Notes: generated by a model from the letters alone, not told the origin. 64,000 nt of DNA from an uncultured bacterium (GCA_905214425.1 CAJMLY010000004.1:62001-126000), one strand, 5' to 3'; shown: positions 22,410 through 31,657, counted from the stretch's first letter. Numbers and translations: made by a program.

Positions 22410-23372
22410 ATGTCCGAAACCGGGCTGTTGCCGGCATATCTGATCGTCGGTACCGACGGAGTCAAACGTGACCACGCTGTCTCGCGCATGAAGGCACGTC
22501 TGGAAAAGTCGGGCATGGTCGAGTTCAACCTCGACGAGCGCGACATGACCAAAGACACCGATATCGAATCGATTATCGGCTCGCTCAATACCTTTCCCAT
22601 GGGCAGCGAGTTTCGCCTGGTAATTCTCGACGGCTGCTCAAAGCTCGCCAAGGCGGTCTCTGAGCCGCTCGTCGAATATCTGGCGAGCCCCAGCCCCACG
22701 ACTGTCTGCCTGATCATTGCCGACTCGCTTGCCAAGAACACGCGCCTGTATAAGGCGATCGCCAAGATCGATAAGAAGGCAGTGATCGACTGTTCGAGCA
22801 CCAAACGCTGGGAGTTGCCGCGTCGCGTGCAGCAGATGGCGTCGCAACACGGTAAGTCCATCTCCACGGCAGCCGCTGAGGAGCTCGTCTCACGCTCGGG
22901 TGAAAACACCCGTATGCTCGACAACGACTTGGCAAAGCTTGCCCAGATGGTCGAGACGCCTCAGATTGAGCTCGCCGATGTGGAGCGCTGGATTGTGCGC
23001 ACGGCCGAGGTTCAACCCTGGGACTTTCTCAATGCGGTCTCGGCCCGCGATATGCGCCGTTCACTCGAGCTGTTTAACCTTCTGCCCGCCAAGAGCTACG
23101 TGTGGACCTACACCCTGCTGTGCGGACGCATCCGCGAGCTTATCGTTGCCAAGGCCCTCGATGCGCGCGGCCAGGGTCGCGAGCTCGCCGCCACGCTTAA
23201 GCTCCAGTCCTGGCAGGTTAAGAATCATCTGACCTGGGCACGCCGTTTTTCCATGACCGAGCTGGTTGCTGCGCTCGAGGGCGCCGTTGACGTTGAGCTG
23301 GCCCTTAAGGGTTCGGCCGATTCCCAGACCGCATTTTTGCTCTGGATTACGAACATCTTGAGAAAATCGTGA
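22410..23372 (+). CDS. holA: DNA polymerase III delta subunit
   Basis: Clamp-loader subunit. The 320 residues match the Gram-positive HolA type: LPAYLIVGTDGVKRDHAV at the start in place of a true P-loop, FRLVILDGCSKL, and the C-terminal collar domain (SYVWTYTLLCGRIRELIVAKAL). I chose ATG 22410 for its GAGGGGAG SD. The order comEA-comEC-holA-rpsT-lepA is widespread in Gram-positive bacteria and supports the call. Confidence 0.9.
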   Translation: MSETGLLPAYLIVGTDGVKRDHAVSRMKARLEKSGMVEFNLDERDMTKDTDIESIIGSLNTFPMGSEFRLVILDGCSKLAKAVSEPLVEYLASPSPTTVCLIIADSLAKNTRLYKAIAKIDKKAVIDCSSTKRWELPRRVQQMASQHGKSISTAAAEELVSRSGENTRMLDNDLAKLAQMVETPQIELADVERWIVRTAEVQPWDFLNAVSARDMRRSLELFNLLPAKSYVWTYTLLCGRIRELIVAKALDARGQGRELAATLKLQSWQVKNHLTWARRFSMTELVAALEGAVDVELALKGSADSQTAFLLWITNILRKS

Positions 23373-23421
23373 TGATACCTGCCTTTTTGGCAAATTCGTT
23401 CTATCCCTTTGAGATGGAGCG

Positions 23422-23430
23422 TGCTATAGT
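23422..23430 (+). promoter_or_regulatory. rpsT promoter, extended -10
   Basis: TGCTATAGT lies 76 bases before the rpsT start and is identical to the rpmB element. Confidence 0.6.
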
Positions 23431-23441
23431 AGGCGCTTGCA

Positions 23442-23478
23442 TGACCTCACCGTGTCTCAGAGGTGTCATACATTTTTT
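23442..23478 (+). promoter_or_regulatory. Possible rpsT leader attenuator
   Basis: TGACCTC (23442-23448) pairs with GAGGTGTCA (23460-23468) with a small bulge, followed by T6 (23473-23478), all before the rpsT start. It may be an autoregulatory terminator. Confidence 0.4.
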
Positions 23479-23505
23479 GTAAGGAACTCGAAAGGAACTC
23501 CAGAA

Positions 23506-23772
23506 GTGGCAAACATCAAGTCTCAGAAGAAGCGTATCCGCACCAATGAGGCAGCTCGCATGCGTAACAAGGCTGTCAAGTCCGAGCTCAAGACGCTGAC
23601 CAAGCACGTCCAGTCCGCCGTCGCCGAGGGCGACGCCGAGAAGGCTCAGGCTGCCCTCAAGACCGTCACCAAGCGTCTCGACATGGCTGCCGCCAAGCAT
23701 GTCATTCACAAGAACCAGGCTTCTAACCGCAAGTCCGGTCTTGCTAAGCTCGTGAACAGCATCAACGCCTAA
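23506..23772 (+). CDS. rpsT: 30S ribosomal protein S20 (bS20)
   Basis: An 88-residue lysine/alanine-rich helical ribosomal protein with the typical start ANIKSQKKRIRTNEAAR and the HKNQASNRKSGLAKLVN end. The start is GTG 23506 behind AAAGGAAC. It has its own promoter and a strong terminator. Confidence 0.95.
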   Translation: MANIKSQKKRIRTNEAARMRNKAVKSELKTLTKHVQSAVAEGDAEKAQAALKTVTKRLDMAAAKHVIHKNQASNRKSGLAKLVNSINA

Positions 23773-23806
23773 GTTGTAAATTTCACACCACACAGATTAC
23801 GCGCAT

Positions 23807-23843
23807 AAATGGAGCCTGTTTTATGGAACAGGCTCCATTTTTT
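23807..23843 (+). terminator. rpsT terminator
   Basis: A 14-base perfect stem (23807-23820 with 23827-23840) is followed by a T-run. Confidence 0.92.
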
Positions 23844-23854
23844 GTACCGCTCGG

Positions 23855-23860
23855 GTAAGA
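23855..23860 (+). promoter_or_regulatory. Candidate lepA -10 very close to the start codon
   Basis: TAAGAT lies 8 bases before the lepA ATG, in CCGCTCGGGTAAGAT. No SD is visible, so the mRNA may be leaderless. Confidence 0.4.
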
Positions 23861-23868
23861 TAGTCCGC

Positions 23869-25680
23869 ATGAATACTTCAATTGACATTTCCCACATCCG
23901 CAACTTCTCAATCATTGCGCACATCGACCATGGCAAGTCCACGATCAGTGACCGTATCCTCGAGCTCACCCATACCGTTGACGAGCGCGACATGGAGTCG
24001 CAGCTGCTCGACACCATGGATATCGAGCGCGAGCGCGGCATCACGATCAAGTCCAATGCCGTCCGCGTGTCCTATGACGCCGATGACGGCGAGACGTATC
24101 AGTTCAACCTCATCGACACGCCGGGCCATGTGGACTTTACCTACGAGGTCTCGCGTTCGCTGGCCGCTTGCGAGGGCGCGGTGCTCGTCGTCGACGCCAC
24201 CCAGGGTGTCGAGGCGCAGACCGTCTCCAACGCGACGCTCGCTATGAACGCCAATCTGGACATTGTGCCTGCCATCAACAAGATCGACCTGCCGTCGGCA
24301 CACCCCGATGAGGTCAAGACCGAGATCGAGGACGACCTGGCGATTCCTGCCGACGATGCCGTGTGCGTATCGGGCAAGACCGGCGAGGGCATTCACGATC
24401 TGCTGGAGTCCATCGTCTTTTTGATTTCGCCGCCCAAGGGCGATGCAAACGCTCCGCTCAAAGCGCTCATCCTGGATTCGTACTTTGACGAGTATCGCGG
24501 CGTGGTGGCCACGGTGCGCGTCTTCGATGGTTCCATCAAAAAGGGCGATACGCTGCGTATGATGCAGGCAGAAGGTGACTTTTTGGTCGACGGCGTGGGC
24601 GTCAAGCGTCCTGCCGAGACCCCGGTTGACGCGCTGACGGTTGGCGAGGTCGGCTATGTGGTCACGGGCCTGAAGGACCCCGAGGCCGTTCGCGTGGGCG
24701 ACACCCTTACCTGGGCGTCGAACCCCTGCCCCGAGCCGCTTCCGGGCTACCGCGAGGCCAAGCCCATGGTCTATACGGGCCTGTTTCCTATCGATAATAA
24801 GGATTACGAGAACCTGCGCGACGCACTCGATAAGCTCCACGTTAACGACCCGTCGTTGGTGTGGGAGCCCGAGACGTCCGTGGCGCTCGGCTTTGGTTTC
24901 CGCGTGGGCTTCTTGGGCCTGCTGCATATGGAGGTCGTCAAGGAACGCCTGGAGCGCGAGTTCAACCTGGACCTCATTGCCACGAGTCCTTCGGTCGACT
25001 ATCACGTGTACAAGACCGATGGCGAGATGGTCGATGTCCGCAGCCCGCAGGACCTGCCCGAGGCCACGCGTATCGAGCGCATTGAGGAGCCGTACCTCAA
25101 GGCTAAGATCATCTGTCCGCCTGAGTATACGGGTGCCGTCATGCAGCTCGCCATCGAGCACCGCGGCGTGACGACCGACATGATCCATCTCACGAGCAAA
25201 TCGGTCGAGATGCGCTTCGATATGCCGCTCGCCGAGCTTATCCTGGACTTCTTTGACCAGCTCAAGAGCCGCACCAAGGGTTACGCCTCGCTCGACTATG
25301 AGTTCAACGAATATCGCCCCTCTGAGCTCGTCAAGCTTGACATCCTGCTTTCGGGCGACGAGGTGGACGCGCTTTCGTTTATCGTCCATAAGGACAAGGC
25401 ATATGGCCTGGCCCGTGGCCTGTGCGACAAGCTCAAGGAGATCATCCCGCGTCAGCTGTTCGAGGTGCCCATCCAGGGTGCTATCGGCAACAAGATCATC
25501 GCCCGTTCCACCGTCAAGGCGCGTCGCAAGGACGTTCTTGCTAAGTGCTACGGCGGCGATATCTCGCGTAAGCGCAAGCTGCTCGAGAAGCAGAAAGAGG
25601 GCAAGAAGCGTATGAAGGCCATCGGATCGGTCGAGGTCCCGCAGGAGGCCTTTATGGCGATCCTCAAGGTGGACGAGTAG
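23869..25680 (+). CDS. lepA: Elongation factor 4 (LepA), ribosomal GTPase
   Basis: Translational GTPase that acts on stalled or assembling ribosomes. The 603 residues have the G-domain motifs AHIDHGKST, DTPGHVDF and NKIDLP, an EF-G-like domain order, and the LepA-specific C-terminus (GGDISRKRKLLEKQKEGKKR). I chose ATG 23869; the longer frame would begin within the rpsT terminator. Confidence 0.97.
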   Translation: MNTSIDISHIRNFSIIAHIDHGKSTISDRILELTHTVDERDMESQLLDTMDIERERGITIKSNAVRVSYDADDGETYQFNLIDTPGHVDFTYEVSRSLAACEGAVLVVDATQGVEAQTVSNATLAMNANLDIVPAINKIDLPSAHPDEVKTEIEDDLAIPADDAVCVSGKTGEGIHDLLESIVFLISPPKGDANAPLKALILDSYFDEYRGVVATVRVFDGSIKKGDTLRMMQAEGDFLVDGVGVKRPAETPVDALTVGEVGYVVTGLKDPEAVRVGDTLTWASNPCPEPLPGYREAKPMVYTGLFPIDNKDYENLRDALDKLHVNDPSLVWEPETSVALGFGFRVGFLGLLHMEVVKERLEREFNLDLIATSPSVDYHVYKTDGEMVDVRSPQDLPEATRIERIEEPYLKAKIICPPEYTGAVMQLAIEHRGVTTDMIHLTSKSVEMRFDMPLAELILDFFDQLKSRTKGYASLDYEFNEYRPSELVKLDILLSGDEVDALSFIVHKDKAYGLARGLCDKLKEIIPRQLFEVPIQGAIGNKIIARSTVKARRKDVLAKCYGGDISRKRKLLEKQKEGKKRMKAIGSVEVPQEAFMAILKVDE

Positions 25681-25684
25681 GTCT

Positions 25685-26728
25685 ATGGCTCTTTCCGAAT
25701 ATAGTCTGCGGCTGCTGGGCGCCTATGCCGAGCAGCCGTTCCTTATGGCTCCCATGGCGGGCGTGACCGACCCTGCCTATCGCATCATGTGTCGCCGCCG
25801 CGGTGCCAACCTTGCCTACAGCGAGATGGTGAGCGTGGCAGGCCTTGCCTATGCCAGTAATAAGACGTGGCGCCTGGTGCTACCGGCCGACGAGGAGCAG
25901 CAGATTTGCGTGCAGCTCTTTGGCTCCAAGCCCGATCAGTTTGCGAGCGCCGTCGCCGCCGTCGAGGAGCGCGTTGGCGATCGCCTGTCGCTCATCGATA
26001 TCAATATGGCATGTCCCGCCCGCAAGGTCGTTACCAAGGGCGAGGGCTCGGCGCTCATGCGCACGCCCGACCTGGCCGAGAAGATCGTCGAGGCCACGGT
26101 GGGCGCGGCGCACGTGCCCGTGACCGTCAAGATTCGCAAGGGCTTTTATGCCGAGGACCGCAATGCCGCGACATTTGCCCAGATGCTTGAGGGCGCAGGG
26201 GCTGCCGCAGTCGCCGTGCATGGTCGTTGCGCCACGCAGCTCTACACGGGCCAGGCCGATTGGTCGGTCGTCGATGAGGTTGCCGACGCTGTCGAGATTC
26301 CCGTGATTGGTTCGGGCGATGTGTTCTCGGCCCAGGACGCTGCTGAGCATCTGCACGGCTCGGGTGCCAGCGCGGTGTTTATCGCGCGCGGCATCTACGG
26401 CAATCCGTGGGTGTTTGGCGATGCTCGCGCTCTTGCACTCGATGGCACGCCGGTTCCTTCTCGCTCCTCGGTCGAGCGCCTGGAGGCTCTGCGCGAGCAC
26501 CTGACGTTGACGCACGAGCTTCTGCCGCTCATGTCGCGTGCTCGCACGTACGCAAGCTGGTACTTAAAGGGCATGCCCCATGCCGCCGCCTGGCGCGCTC
26601 AGGTGGTGCGTTGCTCTACGTACGAGGAGTTCATGTCGCTGGTCGATGATATCGAGCGCGATGTGGTGGCCTGCGAGGCCGCGCTTGCCGCCGGTGAGTC
26701 GGTGCCCGATCATCCGCTGGAGGCTTAA
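25685..26728 (+). CDS. dusB: tRNA-dihydrouridine synthase
   Basis: Flavoenzyme that reduces uridines in the tRNA D-loop. The 347 residues begin with MAPMAGVTDPAYR; INMACPARKVV holds the catalytic cysteine; KIRKGF and VHGR bind FMN and RNA, and GSGDVFSAQDA is the phosphate loop. It starts four bases after the lepA stop, so it is cotranscribed. The Dus subfamily (DusB-like) is inferred from overall similarity. Confidence 0.9.
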   Translation: MALSEYSLRLLGAYAEQPFLMAPMAGVTDPAYRIMCRRRGANLAYSEMVSVAGLAYASNKTWRLVLPADEEQQICVQLFGSKPDQFASAVAAVEERVGDRLSLIDINMACPARKVVTKGEGSALMRTPDLAEKIVEATVGAAHVPVTVKIRKGFYAEDRNAATFAQMLEGAGAAAVAVHGRCATQLYTGQADWSVVDEVADAVEIPVIGSGDVFSAQDAAEHLHGSGASAVFIARGIYGNPWVFGDARALALDGTPVPSRSSVERLEALREHLTLTHELLPLMSRARTYASWYLKGMPHAAAWRAQVVRCSTYEEFMSLVDDIERDVVACEAALAAGESVPDHPLEA

Positions 26729-26730
26729 GG

Positions 26731-27963
26731 GTGGCCGTTACCGCGCTGTACGTGCACGTGCCGTTTTGCGCTCAAAAATGCCGCTATTGCGACTTTGACT
26801 CGCGCAGCTTTGCTCTGTGTGATTTGGATGCTGCGCTCGATTCCTATTTTGAGCAGCTGTATGCGCGCCTCGATTCCTTTGGCGACGCCGGGGCGCTTGC
26901 GCAGGTCCGCACGGTCTATATTGGCGGCGGCACGCCGTCACTTGCTGGGGAGCGCCTGGTGAAACTTGCCCGTCGTATCTCCATGTGGTGCAAGCCCGTT
27001 GAATTTACTTGCGAAGCCAATCCTGAGTCGCTGACCGCCGAGCTCGCCACCGCGCTTGCCGAGGCGGGTGTCACGCGCATCTCTCTGGGCGTGCAAACCC
27101 TCGACAATACCGAGCTGGCTGCTATTGGCCGCATTCACGATGCTAATCGGGCACTTGCGGCTATCGCGACGGTGAAGGACGCTGGCCTCGATGTGTCGTG
27201 CGACCTGATGTGCGGCCTACCCGGGCAGACGGCCGCAAGCTGGCGGAGCACGCTCGATGGCGTGTTGGAGGCGGCGCCTCATCATGTGTCGGTCTACCCG
27301 CTCACGCTCGAGGAGTGCACGCCACTCTATCGCATGGCGTGCCGTGACGAGTCGCTCGAGCCCGATGAGGATTTTCAGGCTTCGTGCATGGACGCGGCGC
27401 GTGAGCGCCTGGGTGCGGCCGGCTATCTTCCGTATGAGGTGGCAAGCTACGCGCTCGATGGACATGAGTGCGCACATAACATTGCCTACTGGACCGGACG
27501 GGGCTACCTGGGCCTGGGTCGTTCTGCCGCGGGCATGCTCGACGACGAGGATTTCGACCGTCTTGCAGGTTTGTTCCCCGGCGTGTCTTCTCGAGGCGAT
27601 GCGTACCGCGTGCGTCTGGTGCAACGTGACGATGACGCGACGGCGTTCGAGGCCGAATATCTGTCGCAGCGCGAGGCTGTCGCCGAAGACTTGATGCTTG
27701 CTTGTCGCATGACGCGCGGTGTTGCGTCCGACCTGTTGGCTCGTGCAGCTTGTGTCATCCCAACGGGCGAGCTGGCAGCTGCCTGCGATCGCGCGCTCGA
27801 ATTGGGTCTTGCCACTTGGGTGCCCGAGACGCTCGGGATTCATGAGGGACCCTTCACCTCGGCAGATGTCATCGCGGGCCATGTTCGAGCTCGTCTGGCG
27901 CCGACCCATCTGGGCTGGCTCGATGGAAATGTTCTGTTCGAGCTGTTTTGGGATCTAGCTTAG
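26731..27963 (+). CDS. hemW: HemW-like radical SAM protein
   Basis: Heme-handling radical SAM protein related to coproporphyrinogen dehydrogenase. The 410 residues have the CxxxCxxC cluster motif in FCAQKCRYCDF near residue 10, IGGGTPSL, ANPESL, RISLGVQTL and DLMCGLPGQT. HemW proteins lack the oxidase-specific N-terminal cysteine and are thought to be heme chaperones. The GTG start follows the dusB stop by two bases. lepA-dusB-hemW-dnaJ forms one direction of travel. Confidence 0.9.
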   Translation: MAVTALYVHVPFCAQKCRYCDFDSRSFALCDLDAALDSYFEQLYARLDSFGDAGALAQVRTVYIGGGTPSLAGERLVKLARRISMWCKPVEFTCEANPESLTAELATALAEAGVTRISLGVQTLDNTELAAIGRIHDANRALAAIATVKDAGLDVSCDLMCGLPGQTAASWRSTLDGVLEAAPHHVSVYPLTLEECTPLYRMACRDESLEPDEDFQASCMDAARERLGAAGYLPYEVASYALDGHECAHNIAYWTGRGYLGLGRSAAGMLDDEDFDRLAGLFPGVSSRGDAYRVRLVQRDDDATAFEAEYLSQREAVAEDLMLACRMTRGVASDLLARAACVIPTGELAAACDRALELGLATWVPETLGIHEGPFTSADVIAGHVRARLAPTHLGWLDGNVLFELFWDLA

Positions 27964-27973
27964 GCCGCTCGGG

Positions 27974-27979
27974 TAGAAT
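27974..27979 (+). promoter_or_regulatory. Candidate dnaJ-like gene -10
   Basis: TAGAAT is preceded by CCGCTCGGG, the same bases that precede the lepA -10. Confidence 0.35.
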
Positions 27980-28021
27980 TACCGGAATATATACGCTGCT
28001 GTGAGCAGGAGGTTGCCGCGC

Positions 28022-29125
28022 ATGGCGACGATGAACGAAAAAGATTACTACGAGATTCTGGGTGTCTCCAAGGACGCCACCTCGCGTGATATTCAAAAGG
28101 CCTTCCAGCAAAAGGCCCGTAAGCTCCATCCGGACGTCAATAAAGAGCCGGATGCCGAGGAAAAGTTTAAAGAGGTTTCCGAGGCCTACGCCGTGCTTTC
28201 GGACGAGCAGAAGCGTGCTCGCTATGACGCCATGCGCTCGGGCAATCCCTTTGCCGGTGCTCCTACGGCTTCGCCCTATGGTGGCGGCTACGCCGGCAGC
28301 ACGGGCTATGGCAATCCCTTTGAGGGCGGCTTTCCCTTTGGTGGCGCCTGGGGCCAGCAGCGTCGCGGCCAGGCTGCCTACAATCCCGAGAACGGCGCCA
28401 ACGTGGTCGTCGATATCAAACTCGACGCCAAGGAGGCCAGGGGCGGTGCCCGCAAGACCGTCCGCTACACGCGCTTCGATACCTGTAGCAACTGCGGCGG
28501 CTCGGGCTCCGTTTCGTCTGAGCATGCCCATACCTGCCCGAGCTGCGGTGGCCGCGGCCACATCGACGTCGACCTGTCCTTCCTGTTTGGTGCGGGCACA
28601 TTCCAGTCGGTCTGCCCCGAGTGCGGCGGTTCCGGTAAGGTCGTGGCCGACCCCTGCCCCGATTGCGGTGGCAGCGGGCGAACCCGTGTGACCTCCGAGC
28701 AGACGATTGAGTTTCCTGCCGGCACGCACGATGGCGACGAGGTCCGCATTAGCGGCATGGGCCATGCTGGCACTAACGGTGCCGCGGGCGGCGACCTGGT
28801 CGGCCGCGCCCATGTTGAGGCCGAGCGCTTGGAAGGCAAAGCTCGTACTGGCTTTTACCTGATGGGCATTGTGGCGCCGTTTTTGGTGCTGTCGGCCATC
28901 TCGGGCGTGTTCTCGGCCTTTGCCGTGATGTGCTTTATTCCGTTTACCATGGGCCTGTTCATGGTGCTTTCGGACGGTGTGCTTCATCGCAGCCTGCTGT
29001 GGTGGAAGCGCGGTGCGATGCAGTTTGCCAACGGTTTTGCCAACGGCTTCATGTTCGCGCTCGTGTCGGTTTGGTTCGCGAGCTGCTCGCAACGGGCCAT
29101 GCTTTCGCCGTATCAAATGCAATAA
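28022..29125 (+). CDS. DnaJ-like protein ending in membrane segments
   Basis: A 367-residue J-domain protein. The J domain (about 5-70) has an HPD motif in RKLHPDVNKE, then a Gly/Phe-rich region (75-125) and four CxxCxGxG zinc-finger repeats (CSNCGGSG, CPSCGGRG, CPECGGSG, CPDCGGSG; about 154-220). Only the beginning of the C-terminal substrate-binding fold follows (DGDEVRISGMGHAG). From about residue 277 it is replaced by hydrophobic segments (FYLMGIVAPFLVLSAISGVF, AVMCFIPFTMGLFMVLSDGV, FANGFMFALVSVWF) that look like two or three membrane helices. It may therefore be a membrane-attached DnaK co-chaperone. ATG 28022 follows AGGAGG; ATG 28031 is possible. A normal dnaJ follows. Confidence 0.85.
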   Translation: MATMNEKDYYEILGVSKDATSRDIQKAFQQKARKLHPDVNKEPDAEEKFKEVSEAYAVLSDEQKRARYDAMRSGNPFAGAPTASPYGGGYAGSTGYGNPFEGGFPFGGAWGQQRRGQAAYNPENGANVVVDIKLDAKEARGGARKTVRYTRFDTCSNCGGSGSVSSEHAHTCPSCGGRGHIDVDLSFLFGAGTFQSVCPECGGSGKVVADPCPDCGGSGRTRVTSEQTIEFPAGTHDGDEVRISGMGHAGTNGAAGGDLVGRAHVEAERLEGKARTGFYLMGIVAPFLVLSAISGVFSAFAVMCFIPFTMGLFMVLSDGVLHRSLLWWKRGAMQFANGFANGFMFALVSVWFASCSQRAMLSPYQMQ

Positions 29126-29206
29126 CATCAAACCCTTTGTTTGCGGTCGGCCCAGCTTGGGTATAGGACGCACTGTGACAATAATGAAAGTCGGAAGGAT
29201 TCGGTC

Positions 29207-30355
29207 GTGTCGGAAAATAGGGATTACTACGAGGTGCTTGGCGTCGACAGGGATGCCGACGCGCGGACGATTAAGCGTGCGTTTTTAAAGAAGGCCCGTA
29301 CCGTACATCCGGATGTTTCGGACGATCCCGAGGCCGAGGCCAAGTTCAAGGAGCTCAACGAGGCCTATTCCGTTCTTTCCGATGAGCAGAAGCGTGCTAA
29401 CTACGACCGTTACGGCACTGCCGACGGTCCTGGTGGTTCGGGCTATGTCGACATCAACGATATCTTTGGTGGCATGGGCATGGACGACCTGTTCTCGTCG
29501 TTCTTTGGCGGTGGCGCCGGTGGTGGCGCCCGCAGCCGTCGTGAGCGTCGTCGCGGACGTGACATGGCCATCTCCCTTTCGGTGACGCTCGAGGAGGCGG
29601 CGCTCGGTTGCAAAAAGACGATCAGCTATGATCGCCTTGCTCCTTGCGAGGACTGCAACGGTACCGGTAGGGCCGAGGGTGCACAGGAAAAGCAGTGCAG
29701 TCGCTGCCACGGTACGGGCTACGTCACGACGGTTCAGCGATCGTTTTTGGGCCAGGTTCAGTCTTCCTCGCCTTGCCCCGACTGCCATGGCGAGGGCACG
29801 GTTATCGATCATCCCTGCGAGACCTGCGACGGTCAGGGCCGCACGCCTTCGCACGAAAAGATCGACATCGATATTCCCGCCGGCGTTTTGACCGGTCGCC
29901 AGCTGCGTGTGAGCGGCTTTGGCGAGGCCGGCCTTCGCGGCGAGCCTTCGGGCGACCTGATTGTCAACGTGCGCGTTGCCGACCATGAGCGCTTTAAGCG
30001 CAACAGTGACGACCTGTACCTGGTGAGCGATATCTCGATTGCGCAGGCTGCGCTCGGCTGCGAGATCGAGGTCGAGGGCATTATGCCCGACGAGGTCGTT
30101 AAGCTGTGCGTCCCCGCCGGCGCCCAGTACGGCGACACCGTGAGCGTCAATAATTACGGCATGCCGCGCATTGGCGGTGGCGGTTCGCGTGGCCGCCTGA
30201 TCGTGCAACTGCGCGTGGTCGTTCCCACCAATCTTTCCAATAAGCAACGCGAGCTGCTCCGTGCTTTTGCCGACGAGATGGGCGATGACGTCGCTTCCGG
30301 TAAGAAGTCGGTGACCGACCGTATCAAGAGTGCCCTCGACGATATCCTCGATTAA
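29207..30355 (+). CDS. dnaJ: Molecular chaperone DnaJ
   Basis: DnaK co-chaperone of full domain structure. The 382 residues have a J domain (ENRDYYEVLGVDRDADARTI, HPDVSDD), a Gly-rich linker, four zinc-finger repeats at about 146-212 (CEDCNGTG, CSRCHGTG, CPDCHGEG, CETCDGQG) and complete C-terminal beta domains ending with LRVVVPTNLSNKQRELL. GTG 29207 follows GGAAGGA. No hrcA, grpE or dnaK is adjacent, so this copy sits apart from the classical heat-shock operon. Confidence 0.93.
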   Translation: MSENRDYYEVLGVDRDADARTIKRAFLKKARTVHPDVSDDPEAEAKFKELNEAYSVLSDEQKRANYDRYGTADGPGGSGYVDINDIFGGMGMDDLFSSFFGGGAGGGARSRRERRRGRDMAISLSVTLEEAALGCKKTISYDRLAPCEDCNGTGRAEGAQEKQCSRCHGTGYVTTVQRSFLGQVQSSSPCPDCHGEGTVIDHPCETCDGQGRTPSHEKIDIDIPAGVLTGRQLRVSGFGEAGLRGEPSGDLIVNVRVADHERFKRNSDDLYLVSDISIAQAALGCEIEVEGIMPDEVVKLCVPAGAQYGDTVSVNNYGMPRIGGGGSRGRLIVQLRVVVPTNLSNKQRELLRAFADEMGDDVASGKKSVTDRIKSALDDILD

Positions 30356-30364
30356 GGAGCCCGC

Positions 30365-31657
30365 GTGCTCGCACCCCATATTTCCGTCGTCAACCTCGGC
30401 TGCCGTGTCAACCGGGTTGAGTCTGACCGTATCACTGCCGATCTTATGCGCCTGGGCTTTGCGATGGTGGAGCCCCAGGATGCCGATTTGATCGTCATTA
30501 ACACCTGTGCCGTTACGGGCGAGGCCGAGGCCAAGACCCGTAAGGCCGTCCGTCATGCGCTGGCCCATCCAAATGAGCCCTATGTGGTCGTGACCGGATG
30601 CGTGGTCAATTTGCATCCCGAGGAGCTGTTGGAGCTTTCGGATCGCGTGATTGCCGAGCCGTCTAAGATCGATGTCGCTGAACGTGTCTGCGATGTGCTG
30701 GGCGTTGAGTCCGATAGCGTTCCCGCCTGCTGCGATGGTGACGTGGTCGATGCGCTCGGTCGTTCGCGGCTGGGCGTGAAGATCCAGGATGGCTGCAACC
30801 ACCGTTGCACCTATTGCATCGTGTGGAAGGCCCGCGGCCCCGAGCGTTCCGTGCCCGTCGAGTCCGTGCTTGAGCAAGTTCGCGAGGCCCAGGAGGCCGG
30901 CGTGCCCGAGGTGGTGCTGACCGGTGTGAACCTGGGTGCCTACGATGGCAAGAGCGCGACCGACGAGCATGTCGAAATCGATGAGCTGCTCGAGGCCATC
31001 ATGGAGCGCACGACTATTGCGCATGTGCGCATTTCCTCGGTCGAACCCATGGATATCTCTGAGCGCCTGCTTAAGGTTATGGCGCGCTATCCGCAGCGTA
31101 TTGCCCCGTTTTTGCACCTGCCCGTGCAGTCCGGCTGTACGGCGACGCTGCATCGCATGGGTCGTCCCTATAGTGCCGAGGCCTTTGAGGACACGGTGCG
31201 CATGATTCGCGCCATCCTGCCGCAGGTGTCTCTTTCGTGCGACGTCATCGTCGGTTTTCCTGGTGAGACGGACGAGGAGTTCGAGGAGTCGCTGGCGCTG
31301 TGCCGCCGCGTGGGGTTCTCGCGTATGCACGTGTTCCGCTACAGTAAGCGTCCCGGTACCCTTGCTGCCGACATGCCCGACCAGGTGCCGCCCGAGGTTA
31401 TGGCCGAGCGCAGCCGCCGTATGCGAGACGCGGCGCAGGAGCTCGCTATTGCCGATGCTCGTCGTCGCGTGGGCACTGTCGAGCGTGCCGTGCTCGAGTA
31501 TGGTGACAACCTGACACTCGGTTCGTTCCATCATGCCCGTCTTGACGGTACCTGTGGACTTACAGCCCCGTGCCTGCTCGATGTTGCTATCATCGGAGTC
31601 GATGATTCCGGCTTGGTCCATGCGCGCAGGGAGGTCCATGGAAGCCTCGAAGATTAG
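30365..31657 (+). CDS. mtaB: tRNA t6A37 methylthiotransferase MtaB
   Basis: Radical SAM enzyme that adds a methylthio group to N6-threonylcarbamoyladenosine-37. The 430 residues include an N-terminal UPF0004 domain with cluster cysteines (NLGCRVNRVESD, NTCAVTGEAE, VTGCVVNLHP) and the radical SAM motif DGCNHRCTYCIVWKARG near residue 145. The CTYCIV form and order fit MtaB and not MiaB or RimO, both also present in this window. GTG start behind AAGGAG. Confidence 0.93.
   Translation: MLAPHISVVNLGCRVNRVESDRITADLMRLGFAMVEPQDADLIVINTCAVTGEAEAKTRKAVRHALAHPNEPYVVVTGCVVNLHPEELLELSDRVIAEPSKIDVAERVCDVLGVESDSVPACCDGDVVDALGRSRLGVKIQDGCNHRCTYCIVWKARGPERSVPVESVLEQVREAQEAGVPEVVLTGVNLGAYDGKSATDEHVEIDELLEAIMERTTIAHVRISSVEPMDISERLLKVMARYPQRIAPFLHLPVQSGCTATLHRMGRPYSAEAFEDTVRMIRAILPQVSLSCDVIVGFPGETDEEFEESLALCRRVGFSRMHVFRYSKRPGTLAADMPDQVPPEVMAERSRRMRDAAQELAIADARRRVGTVERAVLEYGDNLTLGSFHHARLDGTCGLTAPCLLDVAIIGVDDSGLVHARREVHGSLED

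Noticed and set aside
29285..31639. A 784-codon minus-strand open frame over dnaJ and mtaB
   Set aside because: It is an antisense shadow of two genes, with no family match.
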